Below, one piece after another: positions 1-5,378 of a stretch of 5,378 bases of DNA (its first letter is position 1; the number at the start of each line of letters is the position of its first letter). Under the pieces are notes generated by a model. That model was not told the DNA's origin and did no database searches. It saw nothing but the letters and a program-made list of their open reading frames with translations. The position numbers and the translations under genes are program-made. Source of the DNA: Rickettsiales bacterium (lineage in GTDB: Bacteria; Pseudomonadota; Alphaproteobacteria; Methylaequorales; Methylaequoraceae); contig PARR01000044.1 in the NCBI GenBank assembly GCA_002711625.1, positions 14,457 through 19,834 on the forward strand, read 5' to 3'.

Positions 1-611
1 TTTTAAAAAAGGAATTCCCAGATCACGGTGTTATTGGAGAGGAATTTGGGAAGTATAAAACAGACTCAGAATTTGTTTGGGTTATTGACCCGCTTGATGG
101 TACGCATAGTTTTATTTCTGGAAAACCCTTATTTGGAACACTAATTTGCTGTATGCGAAAGGAAAAACCAGTTTTAGGTATTGTTGATATTCCAATACAA
201 AAACAAAGGTGGTTTGGAGGAGAAAGTTTAGGTGTTAAACAAAATAATAGAACTTGCAAAAATGGTAAACATAAAAAAGAGTTTGAAAATTTAATTGTAT
301 CATCTACATCTTTTTTCATGTTTGATGATAGAGAACAATCAAAAATAAAAAAAATTTATAATCAAGTAAGATTCCCAGTTTTTGGGAATGATTGTTATTC
401 TTACGGTTTACTCCTATCTGAGAAGATTGATTTAATAATCGAAGCCAATATGAAGCCTTGGGATTACCTAGCCCAAGTAGCACTAATTATTGAATTTGGA
501 GGGTTTATAACTGACTGGGATGGAAATAAATTAAACTTAAATTCGGATGGGAAAGTAATTGCTTCACTAGATGAAAAACACCATAAAAAACTTATACAAT
601 TATTAAAATAA
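1..611 (+). CDS. hisN: Inositol-monophosphatase-family phosphatase, probable HisN-type histidinol-phosphatase (5' end missing)
   Basis: The reading frame is already open at base 3 and ends at the TAA at 609-611, leaving about 202 codons. Family members run to about 260, so roughly 55-65 N-terminal residues lie outside the window. Visible family motifs are the metal-binding GEE (bases 36-44), the core DPLDGTHSF with both catalytic aspartates (codons 87-89 and 96-98), and the C-terminal metal site PWDYLA with its aspartate at 462-464, followed by EFGG and TDWDG. This fold is a Mg2+-dependent, Li+-sensitive phosphomonoesterase. The phrases FPDHGVIGEEFG and SFISGKPLFGTLI resemble the HisN branch, which removes phosphate from L-histidinol phosphate in histidine synthesis, more than the inositol-phosphate (SuhB) branch. 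Substrate cannot be proven from motifs; inositol phosphate or another sugar phosphate remains possible. It is expected to be cytoplasmic. The gene ends 2 nt before yejA and so probably shares its transcript. An internal ATG at 153 opens the same frame, but lies downstream of the catalytic core and is not the start. Confidence 0.8.
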   Translation, partial: LKKEFPDHGVIGEEFGKYKTDSEFVWVIDPLDGTHSFISGKPLFGTLICCMRKEKPVLGIVDIPIQKQRWFGGESLGVKQNNRTCKNGKHKKEFENLIVSSTSFFMFDDREQSKIKKIYNQVRFPVFGNDCYSYGLLLSEKIDLIIEANMKPWDYLAQVALIIEFGGFITDWDGNKLNLNSDGKVIASLDEKHHKKLIQLLK

Positions 612-613
612 AA

Positions 614-682
614 ATGATGATAAATAAGTCCATTCTTTTCTTAGCTTTTATGATCCTTTTTGTTTTTTTCGATTTAAATAGC
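614..682 (+). other. Probable Sec signal peptide of YejA
   Basis: The first 23 or so residues of YejA have a lysine at position 5, a strongly hydrophobic core ([14 protein letters not shown], residues 6-19) and then a polar stretch. Cleavage after LNS (residue 23) is plausible but not a textbook AXA site. There is no lipobox cysteine. An uncleaved N-terminal anchor is the alternative. Confidence 0.7.
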
Positions 683-2551
683 AAGGACCAATCAACTTAT
701 CAACATGGCATTGCCATGCATGGTGATTTAAAGTATAAAAAAGGTTTTTCCAAATTTGATTATGCAAGTGACAATGCTGTCAAAGGAGGAGAAATTAAAC
801 TCTCATCCATCGGAACCTTTGATAATCTTAATCCATATATTCTTAAAGGTGTTAGTGCATGGCAGGTAGCTTATCTATTTGAAACTTTAATGAAATCTTC
901 ATTTGATGAGCCTTTTAGTCAATATGGCCTGATAGCAGAGGGAGTCAAGGTTCCATCAGATAGATCATGGGTAAAATTTAAAATTCGTTCTCAAGCAAGA
1001 TTTTCTGACGGGTCAAAAATAACTCCAGACGATGTTATCTTTTCGTTTAATATTCTAACCTCAAAGGGTCATCCAATTTATAAGACTTATTACGGCCAAG
1101 TAGATAAAGTTTTTGCAACTAGTGAAAATGAAGTTAAATTTACGTTTAAAGGTGAACCAAATCCCGAATTACCTTTAATAATTGGATATCAGCTACCTAT
1201 TTTCTCAAAAAAGTATTGGAGGAATCGAGAGTTTGACAAAACAACTTTGGAGCCCCCTCTTGGAAGTGGTCCGTATTTGGTATCAAATATCAAACCTGGA
1301 AGAAGCATTACTCTTAAAAAAAATCCTGATTACTGGGGAGAAAACATTAATGTAAACACAGGGAGATTTAACTTTGATACAATACATACAGATTTTTACA
1401 GAGATGAAACTGTAGCTTTAGAGGCTTTTAAATCAGGGGCATACGATTTTAAGCAAGAAAATTCTTCAAAAAATTGGGCTACAGCGTATAACTTTGGAGC
1501 TGTTAAAGAAGGAAAGGTTAATGTTGAAGAAATTAAATACTTCCGGCCGAGTGGAATGCAGGGATTTGCTTTTAATATGAGGAAGCCAATTTTTCAAAAT
1601 AAAAACGTAAGAAAAGCTTTAACATATTCATTTGATTTTGAATGGTCAAATAGAAACTTATTTTATGGTGCATATACAAGAACAAAAAGCTTTTTTGATA
1701 ATTCAGAACTCTCGTCTCAAAATTTGCCAAGTAAAGATGAATTAATCATTCTTGAAAAATACAGGGGAAAGATTCCAGATGAGATCTTTACTTCAATCTT
1801 TTCTCCTCCAAATACAAATAGCGAAAATGGTCTAAGAAAAAATCTAAGATTGGCTAGAAGATTATTGAAAGAACAGGGATGGATTATAAAAGATGATATT
1901 TTAATAAATAAAAATACCGGAGAAGTGTTTGAATTTGAAATTCTTCTTAGATCACCTCTTTTTGAGAGAATTGTCCTACCTATGAAACGAAATCTAAAAA
2001 AATTAGGAATCAATGTGTCAATTAGAACGGTTCAAGATGATTCCCAGTATATCAGACGTCTTGAAAGTTTCGATTATGATATGATTGTAGTTAATTATGG
2101 TTCTATAATTTCACCAGGTAATGAACAGAAAAATTATTGGAGCTCAACTACTGCAAATCAAAAGGGTAGTCCCAACTATATGGGAGTACAAAATTCTGTA
2201 ATAGATGAAATAATTGATCAACTTATAAGTTCTAAGTCCAGAGAGGAATTGGTAACCTACACAAAAGTCTTGGATAGAATTTTGCTTTTTAATTATTATC
2301 TTATTCCACAATTTCACATCGGTCATTATAGAGTTGCTTACTGGGACAAACTTAGTAGACCAAGCGTTTCACCAAAATACGACCTTGGTTTTGATTTCTG
2401 GTGGTATGATCCAAATAAAGCAGAGAATATTGGAAATATTACAATTCCTGAAAATGAAAAGAATGTTCAACAAAACAAATCAATTTATTATTTGCTAATA
2501 CTTTTTTTGTTATTTATTTTATGGAGAACTAAGAAGAAAAATAGCCAATGA
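614..2551 (+). CDS. yejA: YejA-type periplasmic peptide/microcin C-binding protein (SBP family 5) with C-terminal membrane anchor
   Basis: This 645-residue protein is a family 5 extracellular solute-binding protein, the substrate-capturing part of an oligopeptide ABC importer. An N-terminal hydrophobic segment (about residues 6-20) is a Sec signal. The mature part opens with HGIAMHGD (31-38) and [12 protein letters not shown] (48-59), a signature of the YejA subgroup. The body carries [12 protein letters not shown] (130-141), GSGPY (217-221), NPDYWGEN (237-244), NVRKAL (331-336) and a late [11 protein letters not shown] (593-603), all in the order expected for this family. E. coli YejA is about 600 residues; the excess is a C-terminal tail after WWYD. 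I see no cysteine anywhere, so it is not a lipoprotein. The start at 614 follows the upstream stop by 2 nt; a second ATG directly follows at 617 and would serve equally well. No Shine-Dalgarno sequence is seen. It is followed by its permease genes, which fixes its role as the binding protein of this system. The exact substrate (short peptides, peptide-nucleotide antibiotics) is inferred from relatives. Confidence 0.93.
   Translation: MMINKSILFLAFMILFVFFDLNSKDQSTYQHGIAMHGDLKYKKGFSKFDYASDNAVKGGEIKLSSIGTFDNLNPYILKGVSAWQVAYLFETLMKSSFDEPFSQYGLIAEGVKVPSDRSWVKFKIRSQARFSDGSKITPDDVIFSFNILTSKGHPIYKTYYGQVDKVFATSENEVKFTFKGEPNPELPLIIGYQLPIFSKKYWRNREFDKTTLEPPLGSGPYLVSNIKPGRSITLKKNPDYWGENINVNTGRFNFDTIHTDFYRDETVALEAFKSGAYDFKQENSSKNWATAYNFGAVKEGKVNVEEIKYFRPSGMQGFAFNMRKPIFQNKNVRKALTYSFDFEWSNRNLFYGAYTRTKSFFDNSELSSQNLPSKDELIILEKYRGKIPDEIFTSIFSPPNTNSENGLRKNLRLARRLLKEQGWIIKDDILINKNTGEVFEFEILLRSPLFERIVLPMKRNLKKLGINVSIRTVQDDSQYIRRLESFDYDMIVVNYGSIISPGNEQKNYWSSTTANQKGSPNYMGVQNSVIDEIIDQLISSKSREELVTYTKVLDRILLFNYYLIPQFHIGHYRVAYWDKLSRPSVSPKYDLGFDFWWYDPNKAENIGNITIPENEKNVQQNKSIYYLLILFLLFILWRTKKKNSQ
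2423..2548 (+). other. C-terminal extension of YejA with predicted transmembrane anchor
   Basis: After the conserved FWWYDPNKA end of the YejA family, the protein runs on for about 42 residues. First comes a polar linker (about 604-622, rich in N, E and Q), then a hydrophobic run, [15 protein letters not shown] (residues 623-637, bases 2480-2524), then RTKKKNSQ. A basic tail after the helix fits a periplasmic domain held in the inner membrane with its C-terminus in the cytoplasm, by the positive-inside rule. The run is only about 15 residues, short for a full span, so peripheral or partial insertion is possible. The frame stays open to a stop that overlaps the yejB start, which argues against a frameshift artefact. 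Confidence 0.65.
2548..2551 (+). other. ATGA stop/start overlap, yejA-yejB translational coupling
   Basis: The yejB ATG (2548-2550) and the yejA TGA (2549-2551) share bases. Upstream there is only a purine-rich AAGAAGAAAAA stretch, not a good Shine-Dalgarno sequence at proper spacing. Ribosome reinitiation after yejA probably sets yejB expression. Confidence 0.8.
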
Positions 2552-3648
2552 TAAATTATATTATAAAAAGACTTTTTCTTATCGTTCCAACTTTATTTGG
2601 AATATTGGCGGTTAATTTTCTAATAATTCAGGCTGCACCAGGCGGGCCAGTTGAGAAAGCAATTGCACAGATTAAGGGTACAGAAGTATCAGTAACAGAA
2701 CGGTTCACCTCATCAGGAGGAGAACAGTCGTCTAGCATTGACGGTAACAGAAACTTTAATGTAACAGAAAATAAATATAGAGGTTCTCAAGGAATTGATC
2801 CTGATTTGATCAAAGAACTAGAAAAACAATATGGTTTTGACAAACCTCCTCTCCAAAGGTTTATTGAAATGCTTCAAAATTATCTTTTCTTTGATTTTGG
2901 AGATAGTTTCTACAAAGATAAAAGTGTTATTGCTTTAATTTTAGAAAAACTTCCTGTATCAATTTCTCTTGGTTTATGGACAACTCTTTTAGTATACTTA
3001 ATATCAATACCACTAGGAATAAAGAAGGCAGTAAAAGATGGAACTAAATTTGATATTTATTCATCATCATTAATTATAGTGGGTTATGCTGTTCCAGGAT
3101 TTCTGTTTGCTATCTTTCTTATTGTCATTTTTGCTGGCGGAAGTTACTTAGATATTTTTCCACTTAGAGGATTGGTTTCAGATAATTGGAATGAACTCCC
3201 CTTTTTTAAAAAAGTTTTTGACTACTTTTGGCATTTGGCACTTCCAGTTTTGGCAATGGTGATTGGGGGATTTGCAAGTTTAACAATGTTAACTAAGAAT
3301 TCCTTCTTAGATGAAATTAATAAACAATATGTTTTAACTGCTAGAGCTAAAGGAGTTAGTGAGAAAAAAGTTCTATATGGTCATGTTTTTAGAAATGCAA
3401 TGCTAATTGTCATTTCTGGTTTTCCAGCAGCATTCATTAATATTCTTTTTACATCCTCTTTATTAATAGAAGTAATCTTTTCATTAGATGGGCTTGGTCT
3501 GTTAGGGTTTGAAGCTGCATTAGGAAGGGATTATCCGGTTGTGTTCGGAAGTTTATATATTTTTACATTAATTGGTTTAATATTAAGACTGATAAGTGAT
3601 CTAACCTATGTGTTAATTGACCCTAGAATTGATTTTGAAAGTAGATGA
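2548..3648 (+). CDS. yejB: YejB-type inner-membrane permease of the peptide/microcin C ABC importer
   Basis: This 366-residue protein matches the length of E. coli YejB (about 364) and forms one half of the membrane channel, with YejE. It begins with the DppB/OppB-type N-terminus [16 protein letters not shown] and first membrane helix (about 9-29), followed by [10 protein letters not shown] (30-40). A periplasmic segment (about 41-135) contains a polar, poorly conserved-looking stretch and then [11 protein letters not shown] and FDFGDSF. Further helices lie near 138-158, 173-195, 229-249, 285-305 and 332-354. The cytoplasmic EAA-type loop that docks on the ATPase is [21 protein letters not shown] (261-281), with its usual alanine and glycine. 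[15 protein letters not shown] and the terminal [10 protein letters not shown] are close to E. coli YejB as I recall it, separating this from ordinary DppB. The start is fixed by the ATGA overlap with yejA, and the end overlaps yejE by 4 nt. No missing or unusual residue was seen. Confidence 0.96.
   Translation: MINYIIKRLFLIVPTLFGILAVNFLIIQAAPGGPVEKAIAQIKGTEVSVTERFTSSGGEQSSSIDGNRNFNVTENKYRGSQGIDPDLIKELEKQYGFDKPPLQRFIEMLQNYLFFDFGDSFYKDKSVIALILEKLPVSISLGLWTTLLVYLISIPLGIKKAVKDGTKFDIYSSSLIIVGYAVPGFLFAIFLIVIFAGGSYLDIFPLRGLVSDNWNELPFFKKVFDYFWHLALPVLAMVIGGFASLTMLTKNSFLDEINKQYVLTARAKGVSEKKVLYGHVFRNAMLIVISGFPAAFINILFTSSLLIEVIFSLDGLGLLGFEAALGRDYPVVFGSLYIFTLIGLILRLISDLTYVLIDPRIDFESR
3645..3648 (+). other. 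ATGA stop/start overlap, yejB-yejE translational coupling
   Basis: The yejE ATG (3645-3647) overlaps the yejB TGA (3646-3648). The upstream GAAAG is a weak ribosome-binding candidate. An in-frame ATG at 3654 (residue 4, MDLSPLT) is an alternative start that would give a length nearer E. coli YejE, but the overlap favours 3645. Confidence 0.75.
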
Positions 3649-4676
3649 AACTTATGGACTTATCCCCGTTAACAATTCGAAGATTAAAGAATTTTAGAAG
3701 TAATAAGAGAGGTTTTTATTCAGCTTTGATTTTTTGTATCTTATTTGTTATTTCCGTTTTTGCTGAATTTATTGCAAATGACAAACCTATTTTTGTTGTA
3801 TTTGAAAAAAAAATATATTTTCCTGTTTTTGAAAAAATTTCAGAGAGTTTTTATGGAGGCGAATTTGAAACCGAAGCTGATTATAAAGATCCTTTTGTTG
3901 AGCAACTAATAAATAGTGGTGGATTTTATATAATGCCTTTGATTGAGTATTCGTTTGATACAATCAATTACGATTTAAAGGTGCCATCTCCATCTCCTCC
4001 AACTTTTGAAAATTTATTGGGGACCGATGATCAAGGAAGGGATGTTTTAGCACGACTGATATATGGTTTTAGAATATCAGTTTTTTTTGGCCTAATTCTT
4101 ACTTTTTTATCGAGTATTATCGGGATTTTAATAGGTGGAATACAAGGATTTTATGGTGGAAAAATTGATTTATTTGGTCAGAGATTTATTGAAATATGGT
4201 CAGGTTTACCCGTTTTATACTTATTAATAATAATTTCTAGTTTTATTGAGCCGAGCTTTTGGGTTCTCTTATTTATAATGCTTTTGTTTAGTTGGATGTC
4301 ACTTGAGGGAGTGGTTAGAGCTGAATTTTTAAGAGCTAGAAACTTTGAGTATGTTAAAGCAGCTAAAGCACTTGGTGTAAAGAATGTTAAACTAATGTTC
4401 AAACATGTACTTCCAAATGCAATGGTCGCAACCTTAACATTGATGCCGTTTATTCTATCTGGTTCAATAGCAACACTCACATCACTTGATTTTTTAGGTT
4501 TTGGTTTGCCGCCCGGTTCACCATCACTAGGCGAAATGGTTTCTCAGGGTAAGGCAAACCTCCAAGCACCCTGGCTGGGACTTTCTGCTTTTATAACATT
4601 ATCGCTTCAACTAAGCTTACTAGTATTTATTGGCGAAGCAGTAAGGGATGCATTCGACCCTAGAAAAGTAATTTAG
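3645..4676 (+). CDS. yejE: YejE-type inner-membrane permease of the peptide/microcin C ABC importer
   Basis: This 343-residue protein matches E. coli YejE (about 341) and is the OppC/DppC-like partner of YejB. The cytoplasmic N-terminus [20 protein letters not shown] leads into the first helix (about 25-45), and AEFIANDKP (40-48) marks its periplasmic end. The large periplasmic segment (about 46-140), with [15 protein letters not shown] and DYKDPF, is typical of the YejE subgroup and absent from shorter DppC proteins. [16 protein letters not shown] (126-141) is the family hallmark preceding the transport domain. Further helices lie near 143-166, 188-219 (probably two), 262-280 and 313-332. 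The ATPase-docking loop is [19 protein letters not shown] (236-254), followed by VLPNAM. The C-terminus [13 protein letters not shown] is the usual family ending. The gene overlaps yejB by 4 nt and ends 1 nt before yejF. The transport domain looks intact and ordinary. Confidence 0.96.
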   Translation: MKLMDLSPLTIRRLKNFRSNKRGFYSALIFCILFVISVFAEFIANDKPIFVVFEKKIYFPVFEKISESFYGGEFETEADYKDPFVEQLINSGGFYIMPLIEYSFDTINYDLKVPSPSPPTFENLLGTDDQGRDVLARLIYGFRISVFFGLILTFLSSIIGILIGGIQGFYGGKIDLFGQRFIEIWSGLPVLYLLIIISSFIEPSFWVLLFIMLLFSWMSLEGVVRAEFLRARNFEYVKAAKALGVKNVKLMFKHVLPNAMVATLTLMPFILSGSIATLTSLDFLGFGLPPGSPSLGEMVSQGKANLQAPWLGLSAFITLSLQLSLLVFIGEAVRDAFDPRKVI

Positions 4677-4677
4677 A

Positions 4678-5378
4678 ATGAAAAGTATTCTTAAAATAAA
4701 AAAACTTAATGTATCTTTCCAATTTAATGGACAAACTGTAAATGCAGTTAAAAACAGCGAGTTTGATATTATTAAAGGAGAATGTTTAGCGATTGTAGGA
4801 GAAAGTGGTTCAGGTAAATCTGTGACCGCGTTAACAATTATGAGATTACTTAAGTCCACATCGCAATTAAAAATATCTGGAAATATTATTTTTCAAAAGA
4901 AAAATTTGTTGAAAGTCGATGAATTTGAGCTACAAGAAATTAGAGGAAAAAAAATATCTATAATTTTCCAAGAACCTATGACGTCGCTTAACCCGTTGCA
5001 TACAATAGAAAAACAGATTTCAGAATGTTTTGAACTAAATAATATTTCCAATAAGTTAAGATGCATTAACCTGCTAAATGAAGTAGGAATTGAAAATCCA
5101 GAACAAAAAATGATGCATTATCCTCATCAACTTTCTGGAGGACAAAGGCAAAGGGTAATGATTGCTATGGCAATTGCCAATAAGCCTGACCTGCTAATAG
5201 CAGATGAACCAACGACAGCTCTAGATGTCACAATCCAAAAGCAGATCCTAGATTTGTTAAATAATTTAAGAAGGAAATATAAGATGTCTCTGTTGTTAAT
5301 CACACATGATTTGGCAATAGTAAAAAAAATTGCTGATAGAGTTTGTGTTATGGAGAAAGGAGTTGTTGTTGAGAAAAA
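4678..5378 (+). CDS. yejF: YejF-type ABC transporter ATP-binding protein (3' end beyond window)
   Basis: An open frame begins at the ATG at 4678, one base after the yejE stop, and runs off the window after 233 full codons. It is the ATPase that drives import through YejB-YejE. Every nucleotide-binding motif of a first ABC domain is present: Walker A GESGSGKS (41-48), Q-loop FQEPM (glutamine 98), signature LSGGQ (152-156), Walker B LLIADEP (172-178, catalytic Glu 177), D-loop ALD (181-183) and H-loop THD (histidine 210). MTSLNPLHT after the Q-loop is typical of the peptide/nickel (Dpp/Opp) ATPase class. E. coli YejF is about 529 residues with two fused ABC domains; given the neighbours I expect a second domain downstream, but the window cannot show it. 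Separate DppD- and DppF-like genes are the alternative. No strong Shine-Dalgarno is visible, so expression is probably coupled to yejE. No catalytic residue is missing in the visible part. Confidence 0.93.
   Translation, partial: MKSILKIKKLNVSFQFNGQTVNAVKNSEFDIIKGECLAIVGESGSGKSVTALTIMRLLKSTSQLKISGNIIFQKKNLLKVDEFELQEIRGKKISIIFQEPMTSLNPLHTIEKQISECFELNNISNKLRCINLLNEVGIENPEQKMMHYPHQLSGGQRQRVMIAMAIANKPDLLIADEPTTALDVTIQKQILDLLNNLRRKYKMSLLLITHDLAIVKKIADRVCVMEKGVVVEK

Noticed and set aside
153..611. Possible short gene starting at the internal ATG at 153.
   Set aside because: The same frame is open back to the window edge and upstream codons encode the GEE and DPLDGT catalytic motifs, so 153 is an internal methionine of the truncated phosphatase.
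704..718. Perfect inverted repeat CATGGCA-T-TGCCATG near the start of yejA, resembling an operator.
   Set aside because: It lies in codons for the conserved HGIAMHG motif of the YejA family, so protein constraint explains it, and a one-base loop cannot form a normal hairpin.
1717..2013. Open frame of 98 codons on the minus strand inside yejA.
   Set aside because: It is antisense to well-conserved YejA sequence, has no recognisable domain and fits chance in an AT-rich coding region. The same holds for the minus-strand frames at 23-319, 2144-2326, 4178-4480 and 4620-4859.
2501..2524. T-rich run at the end of yejA that could be the U-tract of an intrinsic terminator.
   Set aside because: No GC-rich hairpin precedes it, it lies inside the coding sequence, and yejB starts immediately after; the Ts encode Phe and Leu of the hydrophobic tail.
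2710..2725. AGGAGGAGA inside yejB, a strong Shine-Dalgarno-like sequence.
   Set aside because: It encodes Ser-Gly-Gly-Glu in frame and no ATG, GTG or TTG start of a credible gene follows at suitable spacing.
1..5378. Possible new defence, mobile or otherwise undescribed system.
   Set aside because: All five genes fall in known families (IMPase/HisN and YejA/B/E/F). There are no direct repeats, transposase, integrase, CRISPR or tRNA, and base composition looks uniform throughout.

Overview
The window is a compact, AT-rich stretch (roughly one third G+C by eye) that is coding on the + strand from end to end. It holds five consecutive same-strand genes, the first and last cut by the window edges: the 3' part of an inositol-monophosphatase-family phosphatase that looks like the HisN type of histidinol-phosphatase, then yejA, yejB, yejE and the 5' part of yejF. 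The last four encode a complete-looking Yej-type peptide/microcin C ABC importer apart from the truncated yejF.

Layout: hisN-like phosphatase (1-611, 5' end missing), 2-nt gap, yejA (614-2551), 4-nt ATGA overlap, yejB (2548-3648), 4-nt ATGA overlap, yejE (3645-4676), 1-nt gap, yejF (4678-5378, continues past the edge). No intergenic stretch exceeds 2 nt, so there is no room for a promoter or terminator between genes. I read the set as one polycistronic unit driven from upstream of the phosphatase or from inside it. Shine-Dalgarno sequences are weak or absent at all four internal starts, so translational coupling is the likely mode of expression.

How the genes work together: YejA would capture oligopeptide-like substrates in the periplasm, YejB and YejE form the two-subunit inner-membrane channel, and YejF (in relatives a fused double ATPase) powers import. 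The phosphatase has no obvious mechanistic role in transport. It may simply share the transcript, or link peptide nitrogen supply to amino-acid metabolism; the sequence does not decide this.

Organism: a Gram-negative proteobacterium with a streamlined, low-GC genome. The HisN-type phosphatase and the AT-rich, gap-free packing make a marine alphaproteobacterium my best guess, but no rRNA or other phylogenetic marker is present, so this is inference.

The window is mostly ordinary. The one clearly odd feature is a roughly 40-residue C-terminal extension of the YejA-type binding protein that ends in a short hydrophobic helix followed by a lysine/arginine-rich tail. It looks like a membrane anchor on a protein that is normally soluble in the periplasm. 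I found no sign of a mobile element, CRISPR array, RNA gene or wholly new system.
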